Positions 33,272 to 45,600 of a DNA stretch of 64,000 nt are shown one piece after another. Below the pieces are notes generated by a model. That model had not been told where the DNA came from, did not search any database, and saw only the letters and a program-made list of their open reading frames with translations. The position numbers were made by a program, and so were the translations under genes. Source of the DNA: Rhipidocladum racemiflorum (taxonomy: Eukaryota > Streptophyta > Magnoliopsida > Poales > Poaceae); NCBI GenBank assembly GCA_036346355.1, contig CM070572.1, positions 39,407,944 through 39,471,943 on the forward strand. The letters are read 5' to 3'. Every line of letters begins with the position of its first letter. Position 1 is the stretch's first letter.

Positions 33272-33839
33272 TCGTCCGCGCACTCCTCCGACTCTCCAAA
33301 ATCTATACACGAAAACATCTAAATTCAAATAAAATCTAAATAAATTCAAATAGAATACCAAACTAGTATAAAAATAGAAATTTAGGATTTTAGATGAAAT
33401 TAGGAAAAAAAAATGGAGTCAAACACAGTTTGAATGGGTGAAAACAGGCTCCCAAAAGTTTGAAAACTCTTCAAATAAAGAAAAAGGAATTTTCCTGATT
33501 TTTTGAATTATTTTTATAAATAAAATCCTAATTATTGCATAATGCTGACATTAGCGGAAATTTTCAAATTTCTTGAATTATATTCAAAAATAAAATTCAA
33601 TTTATGACATCAGCATGATGTCATAAATGGAATTTCGTGAGTTAATTTTTAAACGGAGAAATCCCGTTTGACTAATGGGTGGGACCGATCAGGTAGACCA
33701 GGTCCGCGGTCGACCCGGTTGCATCATGTACCCGACGCACGGCAAATGAACGAGCGGGTGTGCTCCTGTGTGCACACGGCGAGTCGGCCGGTGCAGCAAA
33801 AATTTGTGAGAAATGGTGTATAAGGTAGGGGCTGTTAGA
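33272..33839. other. No gene seen; AT-rich MULE flank
   Basis: AAATTCAAATA-type low-complexity repeats (33310-33360) and a TTTTGAATTATxTTxxAAAATAAA motif repeated near 33490-33600. Nothing coding. Confidence 0.5.
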
Positions 33840-34480
33840 CAACCTCGTTATCGAATAGTCCGGGGTTGCTGAACATATCTAAAGTGGAGAACAGAGAGAG
33901 AGGGAGAGAGACACAAAATATGTGGATGAACTGATTTGCTATTCTTTATTACTTCAATGTGTCCAATGGGGTGACCCCCTGCCTCCTATTTATAGACTAC
34001 ATCTGGGGTTTCGACTAAGGGGCCATCTTGCGCCCGTTGAGATTGAGTACACGCGAAGCAAGTTTTCAGAAAAATGATGTCAAGACGTCAACTCCATCCG
34101 ATCGTACTGTGCAAGAGACAAAGAAGTTTTCTCTATTGCGCTCGATCGGCTGGATGCGAGCATGCATGTGGTGCGGCACAATATGCCGCGATGGTAGACG
34201 CCTCCCAGCTGATCGGTACTGATGATAACTCGCTAGACTCATATTGATGTAGGGTTTCGGTCTTACAGATCTTTGTGCTGATAATGTGTTGTAACACGAT
34301 ATAGTCTGTCCTCGATCAATCATGACGCACCAAATAGAATAGCAAGAATAAACTGAGAGCACACATAAAGTAAAAGACAAAGTTCTCTTTCTTTATTAAA
34401 TTGGTTCTCTCTTTACAATAGGGGTGCCCAATATATAATAAAACTAGCTGAAGATAGATTCAATTTCGTCCACACATAAA
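33840..34480 (-). repeat. Copia-like LTR remnants
   Basis: Two minus-strand stretches look like LTR promoters and leaders. One has a TATA box CTATAAATAGGAGG (about 33986-33999) followed by an AATAAAG motif. The other (34290-34440) has AATAAAG and ends in TTACAACA, followed by CATTATCAGCAC, resembling the LTR-to-primer-site junction of some plant Copia elements. No intact pair, target duplication or coding region was found. Limits are approximate. Confidence 0.35.
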
Positions 34481-34566
34481 TAAAACAATCATATTTGTAC
34501 TTCGAGTACACCTCTAACCATTAAGATAGATGTGTACTCGAAGTTTAAATATAGTTGTTTTATTTA
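34479..34566. repeat. Foldback inverted repeat
   Basis: Two arms of about 33 bp (34479-34511, containing GTACTTCGAGTACAC, and 34531-34566, containing GTGTACTCGAAG) are imperfect inverted copies separated by about 19 bp. They would form a hairpin. It may be a small foldback element or a MITE relic. Confidence 0.65.
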
Positions 34567-35508
34567 ACTCAAATATAAGAACACTAGTGATACAAAATAT
34601 TTTACTCGATGAGACAAAGATCTCCATTAGAACTATTTTAAAAGAAAGTTCTTCCCTAGGTCGACCATTGTAAAGATTCTCTACAACCACTTCCCATCCC
34701 AAGGTACCACAACCAAATAAAGGGCAATGGTCACCAATTAAAAATAGTGAGACTGCGTACGTACCTGCATTCCGAATGTCATAAAGCCTTCAAAAAATTC
34801 TTGTATAGAACATGTACGTATCACGTATGTGGGGACATGAGTTGTGTGCATACATATATCTTAAAAAACACCTTTTCCGGTCGATCGGACCAGACCAATT
34901 GTCAGTGGGCACATGAAACAAGACGTCAAGAACTCCGTCCACGGCAAAACTTTTGACAGGACTACTCATCTTTGCTTTGTCCGTTTCATCCTCCACTTAG
35001 CGCGCACACACTCTCTTTTTATTTTGTGTATTGCTCGAATAATTTTATCTATAAATATAAAATATATTTTATATTTAAATGTAAAATTTGTATGATGTTT
35101 ATTTTATAATTGTAATAAATATTTAGATTTACTTGATACTCTATCCGTTTAGAAATATAAGACGTAGATTAAGGTTACGGTGAAATTGAGAAAGATATGA
35201 GAAAAATGACCTAAATACCCCGTTTAATTATCTTGTAAGATGAGAGATAATAGTTGATATGGGTAGTAATAAATAAATGTATATAGTTGTGAGAATAAAT
35301 AGGGTATATCAGGAAAAACCTGGTTAAATTAATCTACATGCAAGACTTAGTATTTCTAAATAAAACCATTAAACTACACTACTACAGAGAACCGCGCTTC
35401 ACAAGCGGTTAAAAACCACCTCCAGAAGTGGTTTTAGTGTTTTACAACCGCTTCTAAGCAACCGCGAGTGATACCCCTTCTAGGAACCGCTTGTGGTGGT
35501 GCGACCTT

Positions 35509-36387
35509 TATCGGTGTTTACGTGCCACCGGAATCTGCAATTTATGGTCGGATGGGTCGCGCTCCCTCTCCCGAATGGTCGACTCAAGGAGTCGGAAGAT
35601 GTATCTTGGTTCGGGCCGAATGTCCCTACTCGGTTAGTGCGGTGTGGATGTATTGATCTTTGGGGAGATGGACAAGGGTGTACAAGCGAGGCGGAGGGTG
35701 TTTGTCCGATCCCTTGATGTTTTCGCTAGGGAGTTGAGGCTACCTAGAAGACTGTTTTCTCGCGCCCCTCCTCTCGGGCCTGCCCCTCCTTATATAGACG
35801 GAGGGAGGCGGAGTTACACGGAGTTGGGAAAACTACGAGGAAAGGGGCACACTTACGTCTTGGAAGTCAGTTTCTGTCTTGTCAGCCGACCCCTGCCCGT
35901 CCGGCGAGGTTGGTGGTTCTGTGATGAGCGATCTTGCGTAGTCTTTGTCAGGTGGCGTGTCGCGTGGTGCTCTGTCGGCCTCGGTGGCTTTAATGGCGCT
36001 GACTTTGCCTTGGCCTCGGGAGTGGGCGTACTCCTCTGCGGTGTGCCAGGCGACGGGGCGAGGCTTGACTTCTTCGGTGGCTCTTCGGCGGTCTCGGGAA
36101 GGAGCCGCCACCCGATACGGATGCCAGGGGACGCCGCGCACAAGGCAAGCCACGACAACGGCGTGGCCTCGCTGGCCGTCGCGGTGGAGCTTGCCGACCG
36201 CGAGCTCCAAAGTTAGGTGGTCGAGCCCACCGATTGCCGAGGACCGAGTCCGCCGACCGCCCAGTCGAGTCGACCTGCCTGGTCGGGTTCGCTCCCGCGC
36301 CCAAGTACCTTCGGCGGTCTTTGGGCCTTTCTTGTGGTTGGTCGGCCGCTTCGCTTCCGGTGATGGGGTACCCATGGCGGTACTGCA
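35509..36387 (-). repeat. 3' LTR of the Tat-lineage element
   Basis: Matches the right LTR over its length, for example GGTCGGATGGGTCGCGCTCC, ATGGTCGACTCAAGGAGTCG and GATGTTTTCGCTAGGGAGTT. The outer end reads TATCGGTGTTTACG where the related solo LTR has TGTCGGTGTTTCG, so the terminal TG is mutated. The inner end is GGTACTGCA. Confidence 0.85.
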
Positions 36388-36945
36388 TCGTCGGTAGCCC
36401 CAGAGCCGGAGGCGGGTCGGAGAGCGCTCGGGGGTTCTTAACTGCGTGGTAGCCGTCGGCCGGAGGTCGGTGATGCTAGGTCGCCAGGATCGCCTGGAGC
36501 CGCGCCACTTAGAAGGGGCTCGCGCAATGAGCGAAGATCTTTGGTGGGTGTAGCCTCTGAAGCCCTGAGCCGGTGGAGAGCTTGCCTGGGTTTAGCCTCA
36601 ACTGCGGGCATTCGCCGACCTGAGATCGGCAGCGCGCTTAGTCTGCCACATCGCTGGGGAGCCGCCACTTTAGAAAGAGCTCCGGTGCGCTAAGGAAGAC
36701 CGGCGGTGTAGCCTTCAGCCCTCGAAAGCGGCCCGAGAGCCTGGCCGGGTTTAGCCCGGCCAAGGCATTCGCCGACCGGTCGATGTTTGGGCCAGTCGCT
36801 GATCGCTTGGGAGCCGCGCCACTTAGAAGAGCCCGGTGCAAGGCGCGAGCGCACCCGGGCGTGTAGCTCCCTGAGCCCCGAGCCGGCCTGAGAGGCTGGC
36901 TGGTGGTTTAGCCCTATCGACTCGGCAAGCCACGCCGTTCAGGTT
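36388..36945. repeat. Tandem repeat in the 3' untranslated part of the Tat element
   Basis: A unit beginning GAGCCG(CG)CCACTT(T)AGAA occurs at 36497, 36659 and 36811 (periods about 162 and 152 bp). Each copy carries GTGTAGC, CCTGAG/CCTTCAGCCC, GGGTTTAGCC and a (G)GCATTCGCCGACC block where present. It lies directly inside the 3' LTR. Confidence 0.7.
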
Positions 36946-37674
36946 TTTTCGTAGTCAGGTGAGCGAACGCACGTTTGCCTTCGTCGGCTTGAACGTCGTG
37001 CTCGTGCGAGCTACTATCGGGTAATCCGAGTGGAACCTTGGCGATCTCCCTCGAGGGGGATCGTTTCCAAGCGGACGTAGCTCCCGTCGTGGGCGTCCGA
37101 CCCGCTTCGGGGGCGTTCCATAAAAACCTTTCCTTACTCGTCAGTAATCTGGCCGCCGGGTCGTCCGCCAACCCGGAGCGCGGCTGGCCGCCACTCATCG
37201 ATGAGCTCCGCGGGAGAGTGTGAGGTATGGTCTCGGACGCGGGCCGCAGTGATTGGGTCGTCCGCCGACCCTAACTAGTGGCCCTCTGGGGGCTCACTGC
37301 GACCCGCCCCTCGCTCTCTTTTTTTACGTGTTGGCGGCTTTCGTTCCGGTGGCTGGATTCGGCCTTTGTAACCCTCGGCCGCGGTGCGGCCTCGCGCGAC
37401 TTATGAGCCGTTTGCTTTCCCGAGGCGGCGCCCAGCTGGGCCGTTTTACCTTTCTTGGCATGAAGGGCTGCGGCCGGGTGTGGCCGGCAGGGCTGCGATG
37501 CGGCGTGGCCTTGGCCTTGGCGGCCGTCTGTCGGAGCGATTAATGCTTAGTAGGGTTTAAATGGGCTGCGGCACGTTACGGAGTAGTGGCGCGTGGCGGC
37601 GGTGGCAGTTAGCGGCTGCGTCGGTCCGTAGCGAGTGGCGTCGGTTGGCGCGAGGCGCGCCGTTCCGCCAGGCA

Positions 37675-37682
37675 TCTATAAA
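37675..37682 (+). promoter_or_regulatory. TATA box of the antisense gene
   Basis: TCTATAAAGG sits about 80 bp upstream of the first ATG (37756) and 145 bp upstream of the ATG at 37821, on the strand opposite to gag-pol. The spacing suits a TATA box with a short leader. Confidence 0.5.
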
Positions 37683-37755
37683 GGAAGGAGAAGGCGGCGC
37701 GAGGGAGCAAATCCTCCTGCTCGTGTCCTCTGAAAAAGAAAAGGAGAGAGAACGC

Positions 37756-40700
37756 ATGAGGAAGAAGAAAGAACTTCTCGCTTGTCGCGCCAGTCCTCCG
37801 CTTCCCCACGCTCATTTGGAGATGTCGGCCTCGCACTCGGCCAAGCGGGTCGCTACCTTGGCTTGGAGAGGAAGGAGCTCCTTCCTCGCGACCTCGATCC
37901 CGGTGGCGGTGCCGCCGGCCGGAGGTCCCGAGGCCGGAAGACGGCGAGATAGTCTTCTTTGGCGGCCTTCTACTGGCGGGTTTCGCCTCCCACTCCACCC
38001 GCTCGTCCGGGCTATCTGCACTTCTACGGTGGGGAAGTTCACCACCTGAACCCGAACGGAGTCCTCCACATCGCGGTCTTTATGACGCTGCGGCGAGGCC
38101 TTTCGGGGATCGAACCCCACCGGGCTCTGGCGCCACTTCTTCTTCGCGAGGCCGCCATCGGATCTGCCCGACCTCCTCGGCGCCCTCGCGATCCAACTGC
38201 GCAACCACCGCAGGTCGTCCTACATCGACGTGAAGCTGCCGACGTCCAACCGGGGGTGTCACGGCGAGTGGTTCTATGTCCGGAACATCGGTGACAGCGC
38301 CCCGGCCTTTAGCGGGAATCCACCGAAGTCGCATCCCTGCTGGACCTGGGGTCCCGACGCAAAGGACCGGTCGAAGGTGGATTTGATTCTCGAGAAGCTT
38401 GCGGACTTGAAGCGGCGGGGTCTGACAGGCAAGGTGGTCCTCAGCACGTTTATGGAGAGGCGCATCCAACCCCTCAAGGATCGGTTGCGTCCCATGTTTG
38501 AGTACATTGGGCCGACCGACCCTGCAAGGTCGTCGGAGCGGGAGCTCCCTCCGTCGGAGATCCTCGCGCGCGTGTCCGCAGTCTCCATCGCGGGAGATAC
38601 CGAGCCAGCGGGCGAGGCGCCTGCGCTGTTCTCGGCGCAGAATCCTCCGGACTTGGTACGTGCGGTGGCTCCTGTTTGCTTTTGTTTTGTTCTGCTCCCT
38701 CGTCCCCTCATCCGAGCGTGTTCTCGCAGGGGCTTGGTGGACTGATCTCCCGCCCCTTGCTGCCGGGGGAAAAGGAGTTGAGGGCGGCCGCGCGCCTCGA
38801 AAAGGAGAAGCAGGGCGCCGCCCTGCTAGCGAAAAAGGTGGCCACCAACACGGGGAAGAGGAAAGAGCGCGCGGACCAGGCCGCGCGTGGCGAGGAGGTC
38901 TCGGAGGAGACCTCGAGTGAGGGTGACGAGGAGTCGTCGCCGAGCGAGGGAGAAGAAGTTGCCGGAGGCGATTCTGGCGGCCGCGACGCGGGTTCCAGTC
39001 GCGGGGCCGGCGACCGCGGCTCCTCGGAAGAAACCGCGGGCGCAGGGTTTATCCTGCGGAAGCGCAGATCCCTGTCGCCTCCTCGCAGGGGTCCGGCAAA
39101 GAGGGCACGTCAGGTGCCGGTTGTTCGCTCCTCCCGGTAAGTGACTTACGCAATTCCTCCGGTGCTGTCTTCTTCTGTAATTCCTGACCGGCCAGCGCTG
39201 TCGAGGCCTCACTTGTGGAGGGCGGCGAGTCACCGGCGGTGAGAATCGCCCCCTCGATCTGTCCATGGCGTCGCGGTGGTCGTCGGGAAGCGAGGATCGT
39301 CGGATGCGCTCAGCAGTAGGGCCCGTCGGTGAGAAAACGGACTGCCGAGGAGGGCGCTATCTGGGCGTGCCGGATCACGGCCGTCTTGGCGAAGCCGTCA
39401 GGCGTGCCGCCCCGTCTTGTCGACCGATGAACCGGCGAAGTCTCGCCTGCCTTCCCCGTCTTTGCCGGCCGTGGAGGTCGGCGAAGCTTGTCGCCGGGGA
39501 AGCACTGGTTAGTTCTTGGCGTTATAACGCCGGCGAGACGAATCCGCCGCCCGTAGCCGGACGCCGCCCGATTCGGCCCGAGTGTCGCCGAAGAAGCGTG
39601 CTGGCCGGCCGCCACAGTGCGTTCCGGCGAGGAAATCAAGTCGAAGCGATCGCCGATCGCCGTCTTGACTTGGCCCGACCGACCTGGTCCCGCTGTCGCG
39701 TTCGATTACGGACGGCGAGGCGAACGCGCGGTTGGGGCGTTACGGAGGAGGAGATCCGGAAGGATCCACGCCCGACCTTACTCTCGTTGTTGACGCCGCG
39801 GCGTCCAAGGCGAGGGAAGTCCATTGCTCAGGAGTCCCGCTCGGCGGTCGGTAAGTCCGACGGGATTTGTCTTTTGTGCATCTCTCGACCGAAATGGAGA
39901 TCGACCGGGCGGGTATTCGCAGTCGCTTGACATCCCGGCGGTGGACAAGTCGATGTTCCTCCGGCACTTGCCTGGCACAAGAGTGCCGTGAGGAAGAGCT
40001 ACTCGGCCTTTCGGAGGGCGCTTGTTGCCGAGCAAGGAAGGGCCGCCACTGGTCAGTCGGCCAGTGGGAAGTCAAGCCTTGCGGGAGGCTCGGCCGACTC
40101 GTGGAGTCGTTGGACCGTCGAGGGAGAGAGGGCCAGGTCGTCCCTGGTGGAAGCGGGCGGCCAAGACTTCTCTGCGGTCCGCGCGAAGTATCCGCCGGCG
40201 AGGCCGCCCTCTTCCGAGAGAATGCGAAGTCGGCCCGCAGTGAGGCCGGCCGACCGGCGGCCAGCGGGATCTTGCTCGGGGAGCTCGTGGCGGCGAGGAG
40301 CTTGCCGACGTGCCGCTGCCGATCGAGAAGCACGTGCCAAGGTCGAGGAGGAACTTCGGCGCCAAAGAGGCCTCCGTGGGCTTGGTGAGTAATTCAACCC
40401 CTTGGAGCCGCTGCGACGGGCGTCTTCGACGCCGTTTCTCTTTTTCTGTGTCCCTGCAGAGCTGCGAAAAGACCTTAGCGACGTGCCAGAGTCGCAAAGG
40501 GCGGCGGTGGAAGAACGGGATGCGGCGGTCGAGTCACGTGACTCGGCCCTCGGGGATAAATGGGTGGCGGAGAGGGAAGCGGCCGGTACGGCGGCCGAGC
40601 CGATGGTCGCCGTGTGGGCACCGGTATCTGCGACGGTTGTTCGGGCTTACCCGCCCTGGTGCTATTCTGCCACTGCTTGGGTGGATTCTCGAGCGTCGGC

Positions 40701-40923
40701 CGAGGCGGCGTGCGAGGCGGCGGTGCTAGCGCTTCCTCGACCTGGTCAACACTGTCTCTTATTATGACGGCGTCGACCTTGAGGCGGTTGGGAGCGGCGT
40801 CGCTGCTGACCGAAGCGACGAAGAAGTCGACGCTTTCATGGCCCGGGTCGATCCGTGCGCCCAAGAGATTGCCCGCCGGATCTCGCCGCGAGAAATCCTC
40901 CGTCGGACGGAGGGAGACGATTA
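37756..40923 (+). pseudogene. Antisense ORF of the Tat element (Transposase_28-type protein), intron-containing, frameshifted
   Basis: Reading the plus strand, MSASHSAKRVATLAWRG (37821) starts one segment. After a frameshift, LHFYGGEVHHLNPNGVLHIA (about 38015) is the hallmark of the Pfam family called putative gypsy type transposon (PF04195). The next frame (38230-38655) encodes WFYVRNIGDSAPAFSG and a KADLKRRGLTGK-like helical stretch. A GT-AG intron (38656-38729) then joins, in phase, a second exon (38730-39136) ending in an acidic, serine-rich region and a basic RRSLSPPRRGPAKRAR patch. Further GTAAGT/GTGAGT donors at 39137, 39851 and 40385 and an acceptor at 40459 point to more exons. The tail is alanine- and glutamate-rich, probably coiled coil, with a stop near 40923. 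Function is unknown. Frameshifts before 38230 disable this copy. Confidence 0.7.
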
Positions 40924-42660
40924 GTATCCCTATTTTTTGCTTTTTTGGCAGTGTATGTAATGAACATGATTACCCTGACCGAGTTCGAAGTGTCGGGTTG
41001 CTTTAAGCTATTTTGCTCGTTTATCCCGTGCTTCTTCTATGGATTTGGGCAATCTTACGACCATAGCTGCAGGGCCCGCGGGGGTGCCCTGAGAGCGTAG
41101 GTGTTGCCTCAATCCCGTTCGGAGAGATCACGGGATAGGGCGAGCTATCTCGAGCGATAGCTTTGCGGAGGGGTGCCTAGGTCGGACCGCCCTCTTTGCG
41201 AAGCTTGCGCCTGGTAGGTCAGATCGCTTACCCGCGCGGTGGTGCTTCGACCGTCCCTTGCGTTTCTTGCTCAGAGGACTCGTTCCCCCCGCATGAGTGC
41301 CACTTGGCCGTGGCCAGCGAGGCGTAGGCCGTAGTACTTTTGGGCTGGGGGAAACAAGTCATGAGGTAGATAGCTCGGTCGGTCGGAGTACGGCTTGGGT
41401 TAGCGACCCGAACGCTTTCTAACGACGGCCAGGTTAGTACGCCTGGTCGATCAAACTATCTTCTGCTCGGGCGGCTTCCTTTCTGCGTGGAATGCTATTC
41501 GGGAACCGTAGCCGTTGGGGCTTAGGTTGTAGCATTTGGTTCGAGGAGGTTGCCACGAGGGAGATTTGTTTGATCGGTCGGCTTGCCGACCCAAATCGAA
41601 AGGCTCCATCCGCCCGCCGCTTGGCCCTTTGCTCAAGTAACCTCCTTTTTGCTCAAAGTGCTACCTCGGAGCCGTAGCCGCGGGGGCGTGGGCTGTAGCA
41701 TTTTGGGTTTGAAGAGGTTATTATGAGGGGGTAGCCCGGTCGGAGTGGTTACCGGTCATCGATCTCGGTCGCGGCCCCCTGTGGTGGGGGATGTAGCCCC
41801 GGTGTGGGGGGTGGGGACGGGGGGTACAGTCGCCAGGCACCGCTTGAGTCCGCAGAAGGACTTAAGTTTTCTTTTGGAGATAAGTGTGGATTAACTCGCC
41901 TGGGGGATCGTGCCGATTTCGGAGCGATCTTTGGGCGCTTCGTCTTCTGCCAAGCGTGACCCCAAAGCGCTTAGTCGTCTGCTCCTCCCGCATGCTTTTG
42001 GCTATAAAGGGGCGCGCCGGTCGCCATCACTTGACAAGATCGCTGATCAAACAAACTTGCTTCGCGTGCTATGGCGGACCGCTACACACAACCGAGAGGA
42101 GGTGGGCGACGAGCAAGCCTGGCCGCGGGTGGTGGCGGAGGTCGAGGCCGGCCGTCTTGTGAGATGCGCAAGTAGTCGGCATCCTTGTTGCGGGCATTCC
42201 CATGTGGGAGGTGAGGGCGCCGTTGATCCGGCGGTGGATCGAGCGGCGCCACGCAGCGTCGTTTAGTGGCTGGCGCACACCAGGAGGAGTATCGCGCCTT
42301 TGCCGAGTAAAGGGACCTTGGCGAGTGGTTCCTTTTTTGGGTTGGGCTGATGTTCCTCCTGTAAATGAATAAAGTGACCGTGTTTCTCTTTTCGTCTCTT
42401 TTTGCTCCTTGTTTTTTTTTTGCGTTGAGATCTAGCCCTCGTTCTTTCGCATGTGATCAAAGGAGGGCAACTTCGGGACCTCTGCTTTCGGGGCGGAGGT
42501 CGTAGTGCTCCGGATCAACAAAACGAGAGAGGTTCGAGAGAGAGAAAAAACCACTTGGTCGGTCGTCCGACTGCTGCAGCTTTCTTTGCTCAAGTGTTTT
42601 TCGAGTGGTAACAAAAGGGGGGAGAGATTGACTAAGAATAGAACTTTCTCAGCTTCTCTA
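40924..42660. other. Internal spacer between the convergent antisense gene and pol
   Basis: Part of the Tat element with no coding region that I recognise. GTAGCATTT and TTGCTCAAAGTGCTACC-type motifs recur between 41470 and 41720, suggesting a degenerate repeat. The ends of the two convergent genes both fall at this spacer. Confidence 0.5.
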
Positions 42661-45600
42661 TGTTCCACGCGTTTGTCACGAGATTTCCTTCGGTGTCCTT
42701 GAGGCGGAAAGTGCCAGGTCGGAGGACTTCCGCGATGGTGAAAGGGCCCTCCCTGTATGGGAGAGCTTGTGCCTGCCCTTCGCGGATTGGACTTGGCGCA
42801 GCACTAAGTTGCCGACTTGAGCAATGGCCGCCGGACCGTCGGCTGTGGTAGCGGCGTAGCGTCTGGCCGATATTTAGCCGACCGCAAGACCGCTGATATC
42901 CCGAGCCTCGTCGAGTTGGTCGAGGTCATCCTGCCGCTTCCTCGGTCCCCGTGGCGCCATTGTAGTTCTGCACCCTTGGCGCCTGTACTCAAGGTCGGCC
43001 GGGAGCACAGCCTCCGCTCCGAACACTAAGAAAAAGGCGTGAACCCGGCCGACCGGGTTGGTGTGGTTCGTAGACTCCAAAGAACGGGCGGTAGCTCTGG
43101 CTGCCCACCGCCCCGCGAATTTCTTCGATCGGTGAAGATTCGCGGCTTGAGTCCTTGGAGGATCATGCCGCTGGCTCGCTCGGCTTTGTCCGTTGGCTTG
43201 GGGTGTGCCCGCCGCTTGATCGACTTCGGATATTGAAGTTGTCGCAGAACTCGAGGAACTCCTTTCCCGTGAAGCTGCGCCCCGTTGTCGGTGATGATGG
43301 AGTTGGGCACCCGAACCGTAGACAATATCGCGGAAGAAACTTGCTTTGCTGTAGATGTGATCTTTGCCAATGGCTTTGCTTTCGATCCACTTTGTGAACT
43401 TGTCTACGGCGACAAGCAAGTGAGTGAAGCCCCGGCCGCTTTTTGAAGGGTCCGACCAGTCGAGCCCCAAACCGCGAAGGGCCACGTGATGGGGATCGTC
43501 TGCAGGCTTCTTGCGCAGAAGATGCGCTCGCCTGGCGAAGAATTGGCATCCTTCGCAGTGCGGACGATTTGGGTCGCGATTCGCTACGGCGGTCGGCCAG
43601 TAGAAACCTTGTCGGAAGGCCTTTCCTACCAGGGACCGCGGCGCGGCATGGTGCCCGCACACCCCGTCGTGGATGTCCAGCAGAAGGTGCTTCCCTTGGT
43701 CGGTTGGAATGCACTTCTGAAGGATTCCGGACGGGCTCCTCTTGTATAGGGTGCCCTCAATCAGGACGAAAGACTTAGCCCGCCGAGCGAGGCGCCGAGC
43801 CTCGGTGGTGTCGGCGGGGAGCGACCCGTTCGTCAACCGATCGACAATCGGTTGCCTCCGGCCGGCTTTCGACGCCAGACGCCAAGTCCGACTCCAGCGA
43901 GTGGGCATCTCGGGCCAGAAGATTAGTGGGGCCGCCCGCTTTGGAAGTCGTGGCGCCCTCGGCCTTCGGGTCCAACCGGATTGAAGGGTCGCGAGGCTCG
44001 AGACGAAGATTTCGGGAACCGCCCTTCCCTGAGGCGTAGGCCGGGCGAGGAGTCGGCTTCACCGTTGTAGCGTCGGTAGCTATGATGGAGCTCGAAACCC
44101 TTGAACTTCTCCTCGAGCTTGCGGACCTCCAGGCGATGGCGGCCATCCAAAGCGCCACGGGGCTCGGTGGCTTTCATCACTTGGTCGACGACCGGCTTGA
44201 GTCGCCGTGAACGTTGAGCCGTCGTGCGCCTGTGTCGGGCGGGCGATCCGAAGGCCATTGACGAGGGCTTCAGACGGCGACATTGTTGGTGGCGTCGAAG
44301 AGTAGCCGTATGGCATACCGGAGTTTGTTGCCGAGTGGGGAGATGATGACGACCCCGCGCCGCCGTTCTTGGTGTAAGACCCATCGAAGTACATCGCCCA
44401 ATACTCCGGTCCTCGATCGCCGCAGGACTTGCGCCTCGGTCCACTCGGCGACAAAGTCCGCCAAGACACAGGACTTGATCGCCGTCCTGAGGGACGTCTA
44501 CGATATGTCGAGGCCGTTGAGCTCGAGAGCCCATTTGGCGATCCTTCCGAAGCGTCCGCGGTTGTGGACGACTTCTCCGAGCGGTGAGGAGGTTACCACC
44601 GGAGATGGGGTGTCGATCGGCGTAATGGGCAAGCTTCCTCTTGGTGATGAGCACCGAGTACAAGAACTTCAGATCTCGAGGATATCGGACCTTTGTTTCG
44701 AGAGCACCTCGCCGACGGCGAGATCGGCCTCTGCACCTTGAAAACGCGGCCTTCCTCCGCTCGCTTCCACAACAAGTGCCGCTACCGACGACCGAGTCGT
44801 GGCGGCGATGTAGAGGAGCAAAGGTTCCTGTGGCTCCGGGGCGACCAGATCGGAGGTGAGGTCGAAAGGCCTTTAGTCGACTAAAGGCTTCCCGAGCTTC
44901 GTTGGTCCAGAAAAGCGGGCCTGACTTCTTCATCACCTTGTAGAGTGGCATTCCGCTGTCACGAGGCGGATACGGCGACTTAGTGCCACGAGGCATCCCA
45001 TCAGCCTCTGAACTCCCTTCAGATCGTTGATTGGCCCCATCCTTGCGATAGCAGAGATCTTATCTCGGCTGGCTTCGATGCCGCGCTCGGAGACGATGAA
45101 TCCCAGCAACTTGCCCTTAGGGACCCCAAGACGCATTTCTGGTTGATCTTTATGCGAAACCGCCTGAGGTTCGCAAAAGTCTCTTCTAGGTCGGGCGATG
45201 AGGTCATCGGCCTTCCTGGTTTTGACAACGATGTCGCCGACGTAGGCCTCGATGTTACGGCCAATTTGGTCTCGAGAAACATGCTGCATACACCGCCGGG
45301 TACGTAGCGCTGCGTTTTGCACCAAAAGGCATCGTGGACGTAACAAGATGAGCCAGACGGGTGATGAAGGAGGTCGCGAGCCGATCGGACTCCTTCATCG
45401 CACCGTGATAGCCTGAGTAGGCATCCAAAAGAAAGGGACTCGCACCGGCGGTGGAGTCCACGACCGGTCGATGCGAGGTAATGGGAATGGATCTTTCGAC
45501 AGGCCTTGTTGAGGCTCGTGTAGTCAACACACATTCTCCATTGCCCGACTTTTTCTTTACAAGGACGGATTGGCGAGCCACTCGGGTGACGCGACCTCCC

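Noticed and set aside
35644..36397. Long overlapping ORFs in the LTR (up to 190 residues)
   Set aside because: They lie within the GC-rich LTR, on both strands at once, and a matching but indel-ridden copy exists in the other LTR.
38887..40840. Many overlapping ORFs on both strands of the antisense gene region
   Set aside because: GC-rich composition keeps all frames open. Only the frames joined by splice sites and showing the Transposase_28 motif were kept.
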